In this document: positions 18,022-26,946 of the stretch, in pieces | Numbering within the stretch: position 1 is the first letter of the stretch | How the letters are laid out: every line of letters begins with the position of its first letter | DNA from: JASSUD01 sp031963445 | Lineage (GTDB): Bacteria > Pseudomonadota > Gammaproteobacteria > Burkholderiales > Burkholderiaceae | DNA: 64,000 nt | Direction of reading: 5' to 3' | Assembly: GCA_031963445.1 (NCBI GenBank) | Contig: JASSUH010000001.1 | Span: forward strand, 1,984,001-2,048,000 | Notes under the pieces: generated by a model | Told to the model about the DNA's origin: nothing | Databases searched by the model: none | The model's input: only the letters and a program-made list of their open reading frames with translations | Position numbers and translations under genes: made by a program

Positions 18022-19704
18022 ATGAGTCATACCTCACCGCGACTGCGTCAGACTTCTGTCGCATTTATTTTTCTTTGCCTAATCTTTACCCTCATTTGGT
18101 TTGCTCAACTCAATATTCGTCACCTTATTCCCAGTGATGAAGGCCGCTATGCAGAAATTGCACGCGAAATGTTCGTCAGCGGTGATTGGTTAGCCCCGCA
18201 CTACAACGGTTATCTTTATTTTGAGAAACCACCGCTACAAATGTGGATCAACGCAGCAACTTTTGCTGTATTTGGCGTGGGCGATTGGCAAGCACGCTTA
18301 TATACCGCTGCGGCCAGTTTTATCGGGATCTTCGTTGTCGCTTTCACTGGCACTCGTGTATTTAACGCGCGCGCCGGTTTTTTTGCTGCGTTAGTGTTAG
18401 CCGCTTCTCCTTATTGGATTCTATTAGGACACTTCAATACGCTGGATATGGGTTTAGCTTTTTGGATGGAGCTAACGCTGTGTGCTTTATTGCTTGCACA
18501 AAGGCCAAATTTGCCGACTCGCGCGGTACGCTACTGGATGTGGTTAAGTTGGGCTGCGATGGCGGGTGCCGTGTTAAGTAAAGGTTTAATTGGCGTTATG
18601 CTGCCAGGCGCTGTGCTCGTGCTTTATACGCTGATTACACGTGATTTTGCTCTTTGGCGAAGACTCTACCTGGTCAGTGGCATGCTGATTTTTAGCGCGC
18701 TTACTGTGCCTTGGTTTGTGCTCATGCAAATGCACTATCCCTCTTTTTTTGATTTCTTCTTTGTGGTGCAGCATTTCAGACGCTATCTCACGCCTGAACA
18801 AAATCGTCCCGGCCCTTTTTATTATTTTGTGCCAGTTATCTTAATCGGTTTTTTACCGTGGTTATCAGTCGCTGTACAAAGTGTAAAACATGCTTTGAAA
18901 CTACCGCGTCAAGCAAATGGCTTTTCGCCTAGCTGGCTATTATTTATTTGGTCAGCCTTTATTTTTGTGTTTTATAGCGCTTCACATTCAAAATTAATTT
19001 CCTATACGTTGCCGATTGCACCTGCCATCGCCTTATTGCTTGGTCTATATTTGCCGCTTCTCACACGAGTGCAATGGCAACGTCAATTACTCTTTTATTT
19101 CGCAGGTTTAACCATTGCCTGCGTGGGGCCACTCTTTTTATTGAAGCTTGGCGACACAGAAACACCGCAGGCACTTTATCGTGCTTATATGGCATGGGTG
19201 TACATTGCGCTATTTACTATATTGACTAGCACAGCGCTTAGCTGGCTGATGCTAAAACGCGCAGCGACTCAAGAGCGCTTTACACAAGCTGTGATTCTTT
19301 ACGCTTGTGGTTGGTTCGTCGCTATGAGTATTGCTGGCAATGCGCATCAAATATTTGGCTATGAAAGCAGTGGCGTCAAACTTATCCCTGCAGTCAAAGC
19401 TGAAATGGCACAATTACCAGCCGATACGCCGTTTTACTCGGTAAACATGCTAGATCACACTGTGCCGTTTTACCTGCAACGTCCATTGACCCTTGTCCAA
19501 CATCCAGATGAATTATTCTATGGTGTTACGCAAGAACCTAATAAATGGATACCTACGATAGAAGCCTGGAAGCAACGCTGGCAGCAGGAGACTTATGGGC
19601 TTGCGCTATTAAAGCCTTATATGTATGACAGGTTAGTTGCGCAAGGGGTACCAATGCGTGTGATTGCTCGTGATGCCCGACGAGTAGTAGTAGCCAAACC
19701 TTAG
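18022..19704 (+). CDS. arnT: ArnT-like glycosyltransferase (lipid A 4-amino-4-deoxy-L-arabinose transferase family)
   Basis: Integral membrane GT-C enzyme, 560 residues from the ATG at 18022 (a TTG at 17989 would add 11). It has about 12 hydrophobic segments. The periplasmic loop after helix 1 carries HLIPSDEGRYAEIAREM with the metal-binding Asp-Glu, and EKPPLQMWINA. In Burkholderia, ArnT adds L-Ara4N to lipid A, which is essential there and gives polymyxin resistance. Context with arnB, arnC and the ArnA dehydrogenase supports this role. The TAG stop includes the first base of a repeat element. Confidence 0.88.
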   Translation: MSHTSPRLRQTSVAFIFLCLIFTLIWFAQLNIRHLIPSDEGRYAEIAREMFVSGDWLAPHYNGYLYFEKPPLQMWINAATFAVFGVGDWQARLYTAAASFIGIFVVAFTGTRVFNARAGFFAALVLAASPYWILLGHFNTLDMGLAFWMELTLCALLLAQRPNLPTRAVRYWMWLSWAAMAGAVLSKGLIGVMLPGAVLVLYTLITRDFALWRRLYLVSGMLIFSALTVPWFVLMQMHYPSFFDFFFVVQHFRRYLTPEQNRPGPFYYFVPVILIGFLPWLSVAVQSVKHALKLPRQANGFSPSWLLFIWSAFIFVFYSASHSKLISYTLPIAPAIALLLGLYLPLLTRVQWQRQLLFYFAGLTIACVGPLFLLKLGDTETPQALYRAYMAWVYIALFTILTSTALSWLMLKRAATQERFTQAVILYACGWFVAMSIAGNAHQIFGYESSGVKLIPAVKAEMAQLPADTPFYSVNMLDHTVPFYLQRPLTLVQHPDELFYGVTQEPNKWIPTIEAWKQRWQQETYGLALLKPYMYDRLVAQGVPMRVIARDARRVVVAKP

Positions 19705-19791
19705 AACTTGTTTAGGGCCTCCCTGGCGCCCTTGCGCCGCCTTGCCGTACGTCTTGCGCAAGACCACCAGGAAGAGACCCTAAACAAGTTC
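19704..19791. repeat. MITE-like element of a third type, at the arnT stop codon
   Basis: 88 bp with near-perfect ends GAACTTGTTTAGGG and CCCTAAACAAGTTC; flanks are TTA (left) and TAA (right). The body (GGCGCCCTTGCGCCGCCTTGC) differs from the GTTGGGG family. The plus-strand G at 19704 is the last base of the arnT TAG stop. Confidence 0.75.
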
Positions 19792-19794
19792 TAA

Positions 19795-19896
19795 AAGCCT
19801 GTTCATAATCTTTTAAAAGTGGGTTGTGTTGGGGTGACGAAGGAACCCCAACATGGACGGCCTTAACGGTGATTTCTGGAGATTATGAACAGGCTC
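19795..19896. repeat. MITE-like element, GTTGGGG family
   Basis: 102 bp with ends AAGCCTGTTCATAATC and GATTATGAACAGGCTC, flanked on both sides by TAA (19792-19794, 19897-19899). It contains GTTGGGGTGACGAAGGAACCCCAAC. The left TAA is shared with the preceding element. Confidence 0.85.
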
Positions 19897-19899
19897 TAA

Positions 19900-19982
19900 A
19901 AGCTTACTAAAGGTCTTTCTGCAGCCCTCGCTCTGCTTTGCCGTACGCTTTGCAAAGGCACCAGGAAGGCCCTAAAAAGTTC
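19900..19982. repeat. Third tandem MITE-like element
   Basis: 83 bp related to the 19704 element (shared GCCGTACG and CACCAGGAAG words), more decayed: left end AAGCTTACTAAAGG, right end CCCTAAAAAGTTC. TAA on both sides (19897-19899 and 19983-19985). It completes a run of three elements separated only by TAA. Confidence 0.65.
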
Positions 19983-20006
19983 TAACGAATATTTATAGAT
20001 TCATCA

Positions 20007-20378
20007 ATGAACCGTCTTTCATTCTTTTGTTTATTAAGCGGCGTTTTATTAAATGCCTGCGCACAATTACTTTTAAAGGCTGGGGTTAATGCGGTTGGCG
20101 CATTTGAAATTTCTCGCGCTAATCTAATGCCGGTTGGACTGAAGCTGATTACTCAGTTACCCCTACTCGCTGGCTTAGGCTGTTATGTGATTAGTTTGTT
20201 GGTATGGATTGTTGGCTTATCACGGGTCGATGTTTCAATTGCTTATCCGATGCTTTCTATCGGCTATGTGTTGAACGCTTTTTTAGCCTTTTATTTTTTT
20301 GGTGAACCGTTAACCATTCAGCGTATGGCTGGCATCGGTATAATTTTGGTTGGTGTTTATGTATTAGCACGCAGTTAA
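20007..20378 (+). CDS. EamA/SMR-type small membrane protein (ArnE/ArnF-like flippase subunit)
   Basis: 123 residues with four hydrophobic helices and the EamA-type motifs LLKAGV in helix 1 and GLSRVDVSIAYPML before helix 3. Small proteins of this kind beside arn genes move undecaprenyl-phosphate-L-Ara4N across the inner membrane as an ArnE/ArnF pair; here only one subunit is seen, so it may work as a homodimer. It is 41 bases ahead of arnB on the same strand. Confidence 0.75.
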   Translation: MNRLSFFCLLSGVLLNACAQLLLKAGVNAVGAFEISRANLMPVGLKLITQLPLLAGLGCYVISLLVWIVGLSRVDVSIAYPMLSIGYVLNAFLAFYFFGEPLTIQRMAGIGIILVGVYVLARS

Positions 20379-20419
20379 TCCTCAGTTATTTTTTTGACAT
20401 AAGCGGCTTACCCATCTCT

Positions 20420-21562
20420 ATGAACCCAGACTTTCTTCCTTTTACTCGCCCAAGTATCGATGAAGCCACCATAGCAGGCGTTGTTGATGTGCTGCGCTCT
20501 GGCTGGATTACAACAGGTGCGCAAAATCACAAATTTGAAGCAGCGTTATCCGAGTATGTGGGCGGGCGTCCAGTTCGTACTTTTAATTCCGGCACGGCCA
20601 CGCTAGAAATTGGTTTACGTATCGCAGGCATCGGCGCGGGTGATGAAGTTATCACGACGCCTTTATCGTGGGTTGCCACCAGCAATACGATCATTAATGT
20701 AGGCGCTACGCCAGTATTTGTTGATATTGATCCAAACACACGCAATCTTGATTTAAATCAAATTGAAGCAGCGATTACGCCACGCACTAAAGCATTAATG
20801 CCCGTTTATTTAGCCGGCTTGCCACTCGATATAGACCGCTTATATGCGTTAGCGAATAAACATGGTTTACGGGTGATTGAAGATGCTGCGCAAGCCCTCG
20901 GTTCAAGTTGGGGTGGTCAGCGTATTGGTGCGATAGGTGATCTGGTATCGTTCAGTTTTCATGCAAATAAAAATATCACCTCGATTGAAGGGGGTGCACT
21001 TGTTTTTAATAATGAAAAAGAAGCCCGCTTGGCCGAACAATATCGATTGCAAGGGGTCGTGCGTTCTGGGTTAGATGGGATGGAAGTTGAAGTGCTTGGT
21101 GGCAAGTTTAATTTATCTGACGTCGCCGCACGGGTAGGACTTGGCCAGTTACCGCATTTAGCTGTCTTCACTGAACAACGGCGTAAACTCGCGCAGCTGT
21201 ATTTCGAGTATTTTAAAGATGGAGCGGCAGTTGCTACTGGGGTTGAATTACCGGTAGCCGATTTTGTTAATTCAAACTGGCATATGTTTCAGATAGTGCT
21301 GCCATTACAAGCGTTATCCATTACGCGTGCTGTTTTTATGGCTGAATTGCATGCTCAAGGTATTGGGAGCGGCGTGCACTATCCACCGATTCATTTGTTT
21401 AAGTTATACCGTGAACGGGGTTTTACTGAGGGCATGTTCCCTCACGCAGAGCGAATTGGCGCGGCCATTGTCACCCTGCCCTTATTCCCTGCCATGCAAG
21501 AACATGACGTTAAGCGTGTAGTTAATACTGTGAATAAAATTTGTGAGCAATTTCAAAAATGA
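20420..21562 (+). CDS. arnB: UDP-4-amino-4-deoxy-L-arabinose aminotransferase ArnB
   Basis: 380-residue DegT/DnrJ/EryC1 aminotransferase that aminates UDP-4-keto-pentose to UDP-L-Ara4N. The PLP lysine is in FSFHANKNITSIEGGAL near residue 189, preceded by the VIEDAAQALG motif; NFNSGTATLE-like sugar site near residue 55. Normal length. Overlaps arnC by 4 bases (ATGA), indicating translational coupling. Alternative DegT substrates cannot be excluded, but the neighbours make ArnB the best call. Confidence 0.92.
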   Translation: MNPDFLPFTRPSIDEATIAGVVDVLRSGWITTGAQNHKFEAALSEYVGGRPVRTFNSGTATLEIGLRIAGIGAGDEVITTPLSWVATSNTIINVGATPVFVDIDPNTRNLDLNQIEAAITPRTKALMPVYLAGLPLDIDRLYALANKHGLRVIEDAAQALGSSWGGQRIGAIGDLVSFSFHANKNITSIEGGALVFNNEKEARLAEQYRLQGVVRSGLDGMEVEVLGGKFNLSDVAARVGLGQLPHLAVFTEQRRKLAQLYFEYFKDGAAVATGVELPVADFVNSNWHMFQIVLPLQALSITRAVFMAELHAQGIGSGVHYPPIHLFKLYRERGFTEGMFPHAERIGAAIVTLPLFPAMQEHDVKRVVNTVNKICEQFQK

Positions 21563-22554
21563 AAACACCTGAATTATCCATCGTTATCCCGGTCTACAAC
21601 GAAGAGGCTGTGTTAGCTCAACTCTTTGCTAGGCTTTATACATCGCTTGATGCACTTGAGGTTGCTTACGAAGTGATCTTTGTTAACGACGGTAGTCGTG
21701 ATCGTTCAAGTGCGATACTCGCTGAGCAATTCAAATTGCGCCCTAAAGTCACACGCGTGCTTCAATTACATAATAATCACGGTCAATATATGGCCTTGCT
21801 CGCAGGCTTTGAAGCGTCGCGTGGTGAGATGGTGGTTACGCTAGATGCTGATTTGCAAAACCCGCCTGAAGACATCGGCAAAATAGTCGCTAAGATGCAA
21901 CAAGGTCACGATTATGTCGGTACGATTCGCGCCAAACGAGGGCACAGTCTGTGGCGTCATAAAGCATCGCGTGTGATGAATTGGGTGCGCGAACGGATTA
22001 CCAATGTTCGACTCACTGACCACGGTTGTATGCTACGTGGCTATAGTCGCCGCATTGTTGGCTTGGTCAATGGCTATAACGAAACCAATATCTTTCTTCC
22101 CGCACTTGGCTATTCTTTTGCACTAAACCCAGTAGAAATTGAAGTAGGACATGAGGAGCGTTTTGCTGGCGACTCAAAATATTCCCTCTACGATTTGATT
22201 CGACTGAGCTTTGATTTAGTAACGGGTTTTTCAGTCGCGCCGTTACAGTGGCTATCGTTCATGGGTATATTACTTTCTTCCGGCTCAGCGGCATTATTTA
22301 TTCTGCTTGCGGTGCGTCGTTTGATCCTAGGTGCAGAATTAGAAGGAGTCTTCACTCTCTTTGCGATTACCTTCTTTTTGCTTGGCGTCATTCTTTTCTC
22401 GCTCGGTTTAATTGGCGAATATATTGGACGTATTTATCAGCACGTCAGTGCCCGGCCTCGCTATTTTGCGCAAACCCGTCTTGAGCAAATCTCTGAGCAA
22501 AGCAATCCTGTAAACGAATCCTCTCATCCAACAACCTTAAACACACCTAAGTAA
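21559..22554 (+). CDS. arnC: Undecaprenyl-phosphate aminopentose glycosyltransferase ArnC
   Basis: 331-residue GT2 transferase: N-terminal GT-A fold with SIVIPVYNEEAVL, FVNDGSRDRS and TLDADLQNPPEDI, then two C-terminal membrane helices (about 230-300). ArnC normally links UDP-L-Ara4-formamido-N to undecaprenyl phosphate, that is, it uses the formylated sugar. Here no formyltransferase gene is adjacent. It overlaps the next gene by one base (TAATG). Confidence 0.9.
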   Translation: MKTPELSIVIPVYNEEAVLAQLFARLYTSLDALEVAYEVIFVNDGSRDRSSAILAEQFKLRPKVTRVLQLHNNHGQYMALLAGFEASRGEMVVTLDADLQNPPEDIGKIVAKMQQGHDYVGTIRAKRGHSLWRHKASRVMNWVRERITNVRLTDHGCMLRGYSRRIVGLVNGYNETNIFLPALGYSFALNPVEIEVGHEERFAGDSKYSLYDLIRLSFDLVTGFSVAPLQWLSFMGILLSSGSAALFILLAVRRLILGAELEGVFTLFAITFFLLGVILFSLGLIGEYIGRIYQHVSARPRYFAQTRLEQISEQSNPVNESSHPTTLNTPK

Positions 22555-23594
22555 TGAAAAAAATCCTTATTCTCGGCGTTAACGGCTTTATTGGACATCA
22601 TCTATCTCAGCGTATTCTCGAGACGACTGACTGGGATGTTTATGGGATGGATATGTCTACTGATCGCATCGAAGATTTGATCGATCATCCCCGCATGCAC
22701 TTCACCGAAGGTGATATCACTATCAATAAAGAGTGGGTTGAGTATTACATCCGCAAATGTGATGTTATTTTGCCGTTGGTTGCGATTGCTACGCCAGCCA
22801 CTTATGTCAAGCAGCCGTTACGTGTGTTTGAGCTAGATTTTGAAGCAAATCTGCCGATTGTCCGCTCAGCGGTCAAATACCATAAACATCTCGTCTTTCC
22901 TTCCACCTCTGAAGTGTACGGAAAGTGCGAGGACAGCGAATTTGATCCAGAATCTTCTTCGCTAGTGTATGGGCCAATTAATAAGCCACGTTGGATTTAT
23001 GCGGCCTCTAAGCAGTTAATGGATCGCGTGATCTGGGGCTATGGCATGGAGGGATTGAATTTCACCCTGTTTCGCCCATTTAATTGGATTGGCCCAGGCT
23101 TAGATTCAATTAATACCCCTAAAGAAGGCAGCTCGCGCGTGGTAACCCAATTTTTGGGTCATATTGTGCGTGGTGAAAATATTAGTTTGGTCGATGGTGG
23201 CGCGCAAAAACGTGCTTTCACTGATATCGATGATGGTATCGATGCCTTAATGCGTATCATCGAAAACCCAAATGGTATCGCCAGCGGCAAGATTTATAAC
23301 ATTGGTAATCCAATGAATAATTTTTCCGTGCGTGAACTTGCGCAGCAAATGCTCACACTCGCCACTCAATTTCCTGAGTATGCGACCCAGGCAGAAAAAG
23401 TGACGTTGCTCGACACGCCATCCAGTGAATACTATGGCAGCGGCTATCAAGATATGCAAAACCGTGTGCCGAAAATCACCAATACTATGGCTGAATTAAA
23501 TTGGAAGCCGACAACTAGCATGGAACAAGCATTACGCAAAATCTTTATCGCCTATTGCGGCCATGCCGCTGAAGTACTGGCGCTCTCCGAGTAA
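22554..23594 (+). CDS. UDP-glucuronate decarboxylase (ArnA C-terminal-type, stand-alone)
   Basis: 346-residue short-chain dehydrogenase equal to the C-terminal half of E. coli ArnA; oxidises and decarboxylates UDP-GlcA to UDP-4-keto-pentose. The NAD motif GVNGFIGHHL is at residue 8. Catalytic STSEVYG (Ser-Glu near residue 120) and YAASKQ (Tyr/Lys near 150) are intact. The N-terminal formyltransferase half of ArnA is absent, and no separate copy lies in the cluster. It is the last gene of the operon; a small hairpin element follows. Confidence 0.92.
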   Translation: MKKILILGVNGFIGHHLSQRILETTDWDVYGMDMSTDRIEDLIDHPRMHFTEGDITINKEWVEYYIRKCDVILPLVAIATPATYVKQPLRVFELDFEANLPIVRSAVKYHKHLVFPSTSEVYGKCEDSEFDPESSSLVYGPINKPRWIYAASKQLMDRVIWGYGMEGLNFTLFRPFNWIGPGLDSINTPKEGSSRVVTQFLGHIVRGENISLVDGGAQKRAFTDIDDGIDALMRIIENPNGIASGKIYNIGNPMNNFSVRELAQQMLTLATQFPEYATQAEKVTLLDTPSSEYYGSGYQDMQNRVPKITNTMAELNWKPTTSMEQALRKIFIAYCGHAAEVLALSE

Positions 23595-23655
23595 GAGTTG
23601 GCGCAGGCAAATAAGTGAAAATAAGCTTAGCTCAGCATAAGTAAGCTTTGCATCA

Positions 23656-23724
23656 GGGACCTCTGCATAACGCCTGTAGCAAGGCGTGCTGATGGTTAAT
23701 TTACCCTAGGATTGCAGAGCTTCC
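23656..23724. repeat. Short hairpin element of the GGAACCTCTGCA family
   Basis: 69 bp, ends GGGACCTCTGCATAA and TTGCAGAGCTTCC, related to the longer elements at 31825 and 33500 (GGAACCTCTACAAAA, GGAACCTTTGCAAAG). It lies between the arn operon and bcp. Confidence 0.6.
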
Positions 23725-23776
23725 TTAATGCTCAGCTATGACTTACATGCTATCCTTTTTGAAGGAGAAATAGGTC

Positions 23777-24238
23777 ATGAGTACTGCACTTGAGAAAGTT
23801 GTACCGGATTTTATTGCCTCTGCGACTAATGGTGAATTTTCCTTAGCGCATCAGCGTGGTAAAAAATTGGTGTTGTACTTTTATCCGAAAGACAATACAC
23901 CCGGCTGCACCAACGAAAGCATGGCCTTTCGAGATTTATACGCAGATTTTTGTCGAGCTAATACAGAAATTGTCGGCATCTCTCGCGATGGCCTCACCTC
24001 GCATGAGAACTTTAAAGCGAAGCTTGAGTTACCCTTTGCGTTGCTCAGCGATACCGACGAAAAGCTTTGCGCGTTATTCGATGTGATTAAAAACAAGAAG
24101 CTCTATGGTAAAGACGTGAGAGGGATTGAACGCAGTACTTTTTTACTCGATGAACAGGGTGTACTGCGGCAAGAGTGGCGCGGCGTTAAAGTACCTGACC
24201 ACGCTCAAGAAGTATTAGAGGCGGCACAAAAAATTTGA
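23777..24238 (+). CDS. bcp: Thioredoxin-dependent peroxiredoxin (BCP/PrxQ)
   Basis: 153-residue peroxiredoxin that reduces H2O2 and organic peroxides. The peroxidatic cysteine is in YPKDNTPGCTNE near residue 46. The second cysteine found five residues later in E. coli BCP is missing (NESMAF), so it is a one-Cys type or uses another Cys such as that in LCALFD. A good ribosome binding site (AAGGAG) stands 10 bases before the ATG. Cytosolic. Confidence 0.93.
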   Translation: MSTALEKVVPDFIASATNGEFSLAHQRGKKLVLYFYPKDNTPGCTNESMAFRDLYADFCRANTEIVGISRDGLTSHENFKAKLELPFALLSDTDEKLCALFDVIKNKKLYGKDVRGIERSTFLLDEQGVLRQEWRGVKVPDHAQEVLEAAQKI

Positions 24239-24347
24239 TTCACCTTAAACTTTCTTTATAACTGGGCTTCGAAAGGTAACGATTTTTGCTCACTGAATAA
24301 GTACTAGTGCGCGCTTTATTTAATTAATCTGCTTCCCAAAAAAAGAT

Positions 24348-26078
24348 ATGCCTTTGCCTCCTCTGCCGACAAAGCTCGGTGATTTGTTACCGTTAAGCGA
24401 TACCATTCAAGCACAATCTGCGCAAGCGGTTAAAAGTACTAAAAAGCGTTCGCGCCCTAGCACTGACGTAAGCAAGCCGAGTGTGAAAGCCCACACTGAG
24501 CAAACTGCAACCAATATAGCTAGCGCCCCTACTTCCTCTGCGCCTTCGGTTATAGATCAAACAGCGGCGCCAGCCTTGCTCTCCTCCTCAGTTCAGGCAG
24601 CAGCGGCAATACCCACTGATAACACTGCCACACGTCGTTCTCGGCGCAAGCTGTCTAAACAAGGTGAAGCCAATACCACCGATGTGGCCAATAGAATTTT
24701 TGTGCTCGATACCAATGTATTAATGCACGACCCATCTAGCTTGTTCCGCTTTGAAGAGCATGACATTTATTTACCGATGATCACGCTCGAAGAGCTAGAT
24801 AACAATAAAAAAGGCATGTCAGAAGTGGCGCGTAATGCGCGCCAAGTTAGCCGCACACTGGATGCGCTGGTGGCTAATGCAACCGATTTATTGGCAACGG
24901 GCATTCCTTTGTCGCGCTTAGGCAATCGTGAAGCAGCTGGACGTTTATTTTTTCAAACACGTGAAAAAATTGAAGCCGTTGAAGGCCTACCTCAAGGTAA
25001 AGCCGACAATCAAATTTTAAGCGTCGTCCATACCCTACAAAAAAGCCTCCCCACGCAGCAAGTCGTATTGGTCTCAAAAGATATCAATATGCGTATCAAA
25101 GCGCATGCGCTTGGCTTACCGGCAGAAGACTATTTCAATGACCAAGTGTTGGAAGATAGAGATCTGCTGTATTCCGGTATGCGCGCGCTGCCCGATGACT
25201 TTTGGGAGCAGCATGGCAAAGGGGTAGAAAGTTGGCAGGATAAAAACACTGGCATTGTTTATTACCGAATCTCTGGGCCGCTGTGCGCGTCCTTTTTGGT
25301 GAATGACTTTATTTACTTAGAGCCATCTAATGGTGAGCCACCTTTTTATGCTCAAGTCAAAGAAGTCAATCGCAACACGGCACTACTACAAACATTGCGC
25401 GACTATAGCCATGACAAACATCATGTATGGGGCATTACAGCACGCAATCGTGAGCAAAATTTCGCGCTCAACTTATTGATGAATCCCGAGATTGATTTCG
25501 TCACGCTACTGGGACAAGCAGGTACAGGAAAAACGCTCGTTGCACTCGCCTCAGCATTGACGCAAGTGTTCGATGACAAGCGCTATAACGAAATTATCGT
25601 GACACGTGCAACGGTTCCTGTTGGCGAAGATATCGGCTTTTTGCCTGGTAATGAAGAAGAGAAAATGCAACCGTGGATGGGTGCATTTGATGACAACCTT
25701 GAAGTGTTACAAAAAAACGATGAGTCAGTTGGAGAATGGGGTAAAACTGCGACTCAAGATCTAATTCGCTCACGGATAAAAGTAAAAAGTATGAGCTTTA
25801 TGCGTGGGCGTACCTTCGTCAACAAATTTGTCATCATCGACGAAGCGCAAAACCTCACGCCTAAGCAAATGAAAACCTTGGTTACGCGCGCTGGTCCTGG
25901 CACAAAGATCGTTTGTCTTGGCAATATCGCGCAAATTGATACGCCCTATCTTACCGAAGGCAGCTCTGGCCTAACGTATGTAATTGAGCGCTTTAAAGGT
26001 TGGCGTCATGGTGGGCATATCACCTTAGCTCGCGGTGAACGCTCACGCTTAGCGGACTATGCATCGGAAATTCTTTGA
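24348..26078 (+). CDS. phoH: PhoH-like protein with N-terminal PIN domain
   Basis: 576 residues. A Ser/Thr/Ala-rich, probably disordered leader (1-110) precedes a PIN nuclease domain (FVLDTNVLMHDPSS at about 120, with acidic residues D, E and D in the usual places) and a PhoH ATPase domain with Walker A GQAGTGKTLVALA near residue 388 and Walker B FVIIDEAQNL. PIN-PhoH proteins are linked to RNA unwinding and cleavage. The bcp-phoH order is conserved in Burkholderia. Followed by a terminator. Confidence 0.92.
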   Translation: MPLPPLPTKLGDLLPLSDTIQAQSAQAVKSTKKRSRPSTDVSKPSVKAHTEQTATNIASAPTSSAPSVIDQTAAPALLSSSVQAAAAIPTDNTATRRSRRKLSKQGEANTTDVANRIFVLDTNVLMHDPSSLFRFEEHDIYLPMITLEELDNNKKGMSEVARNARQVSRTLDALVANATDLLATGIPLSRLGNREAAGRLFFQTREKIEAVEGLPQGKADNQILSVVHTLQKSLPTQQVVLVSKDINMRIKAHALGLPAEDYFNDQVLEDRDLLYSGMRALPDDFWEQHGKGVESWQDKNTGIVYYRISGPLCASFLVNDFIYLEPSNGEPPFYAQVKEVNRNTALLQTLRDYSHDKHHVWGITARNREQNFALNLLMNPEIDFVTLLGQAGTGKTLVALASALTQVFDDKRYNEIIVTRATVPVGEDIGFLPGNEEEKMQPWMGAFDDNLEVLQKNDESVGEWGKTATQDLIRSRIKVKSMSFMRGRTFVNKFVIIDEAQNLTPKQMKTLVTRAGPGTKIVCLGNIAQIDTPYLTEGSSGLTYVIERFKGWRHGGHITLARGERSRLADYASEIL

Positions 26079-26116
26079 TTAATATTGCATATTAGATAGC
26101 GCAGATTCAATTTGAG

Positions 26117-26153
26117 GGGTGGGGGAATAGATGAATTCCTCCACCCTTTTCTT
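26117..26153 (+). terminator. Terminator of phoH
   Basis: Stem GGGTGGGGGAAT / ATTCCTCCACCC with one mismatch, 6-base loop and TTTTCTTTT tail, between the convergent phoH and vapC genes. Confidence 0.8.
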
Positions 26154-26175
26154 TTATATTGATACGATTTTGCTA

Positions 26176-26574
26176 CTACATATCAATAAGGTGCATCCCA
26201 GCCGTTTTAGCTGCTTTACTATCGAAGGTCATTGTACATACGCAATGAGCATAGTGAGCTGAACGTTCAATTAAACAATCTGAAAAATCTGCATTGGATT
26301 GGCTGTAGACATGCAGTGCTTCTAGCACAATATCGGCATTTTCGATGATGATCTCTCGGGTATGCAAAAGCTCTTGCAAAATAGCAACTATTTTAGTTTT
26401 CGAGGCTTTGTAGCAGCTTTGCATTACCCATGTCAGCTCAATAATTGAAATTAACGTGACAAATCCAGGCTTCTTATCCGAGAGTGAATCAATCAGTGCG
26501 GCGGCTTGTTTAGTCTGCTTTTCGTCATCCTGCGCGATATACCCCACAAGCACATTAGTATCTAGTCCGATCAT
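26176..26574 (-). CDS. PIN-domain ribonuclease toxin (VapC-like)
   Basis: 132 residues, a full PIN domain: GLDTNVLVGYIA with the first catalytic Asp at residue 5, a central Glu in IIELTWV, Asp in ADFSDCLIE and a late Asp in TFDSKAA. VapC toxins cleave tRNA or rRNA when released from the antitoxin. Overlaps the antitoxin stop by 4 bases (ATGA), the usual antitoxin-first arrangement. The key acidic residues are intact, so it is likely active. Confidence 0.85.
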   Translation of the reverse strand: MIGLDTNVLVGYIAQDDEKQTKQAAALIDSLSDKKPGFVTLISIIELTWVMQSCYKASKTKIVAILQELLHTREIIIENADIVLEALHVYSQSNADFSDCLIERSAHYAHCVCTMTFDSKAAKTAGMHLIDM

Positions 26575-26813
26575 CGCGCAGCCGCTCCTTGCGCCGCAAT
26601 AGCTTCATTCATTTGCTCGATTGTGACAGGCGTATCCGGCTTATCAAGCATTCCTTTTAATACCTGCACTGATTTTTTTGCTGGAGCGATACGATATTGC
26701 CCTTCGGCAATTCTAACGAATTCAATTTGATCTCCAATTTTAATTCCGAGCGAAGCACGCACGAGAGCAGGAATCGTTATTTGCCATTCAGGATTGACGG
26801 CTGCTGTTTCCAT
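26571..26813 (-). CDS. AbrB-type antitoxin (VapB/MazE-like)
   Basis: About 80 residues with a swapped-hairpin AbrB DNA-binding fold: EWQITIPALVRASLGIKIGDQIEF. The start METAAVNPEWQ at 26813 is preferred, with AAGAAG ahead; an ATG at 26831 would add six residues. It should bind and inhibit the PIN toxin and repress its own promoter. The C-terminal tail (about 50-80) is the probable toxin-binding part. Confidence 0.82.
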   Translation of the reverse strand: METAAVNPEWQITIPALVRASLGIKIGDQIEFVRIAEGQYRIAPAKKSVQVLKGMLDKPDTPVTIEQMNEAIAAQGAAAR

Positions 26814-26946
26814 AACCAATCTTCTTACCATAAGTCATTTTTTTTACTATAGCAGTATGGCCAGTACATATCAAAATACGACAAAAAGGCAACTCATTAC
26901 TTGAATAAGCGAAGCCTGAGGCTAAAACATTAAAGAAAAGAAGAAC

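Noticed and set aside
18022..23594. O-antigen or capsule cluster
   Set aside because: The combination of ArnT-like GT-C enzyme, ArnB-type aminotransferase, ArnC and ArnA-type decarboxylase fits lipid A aminoarabinose better; no polymerase or O-antigen flippase is present.
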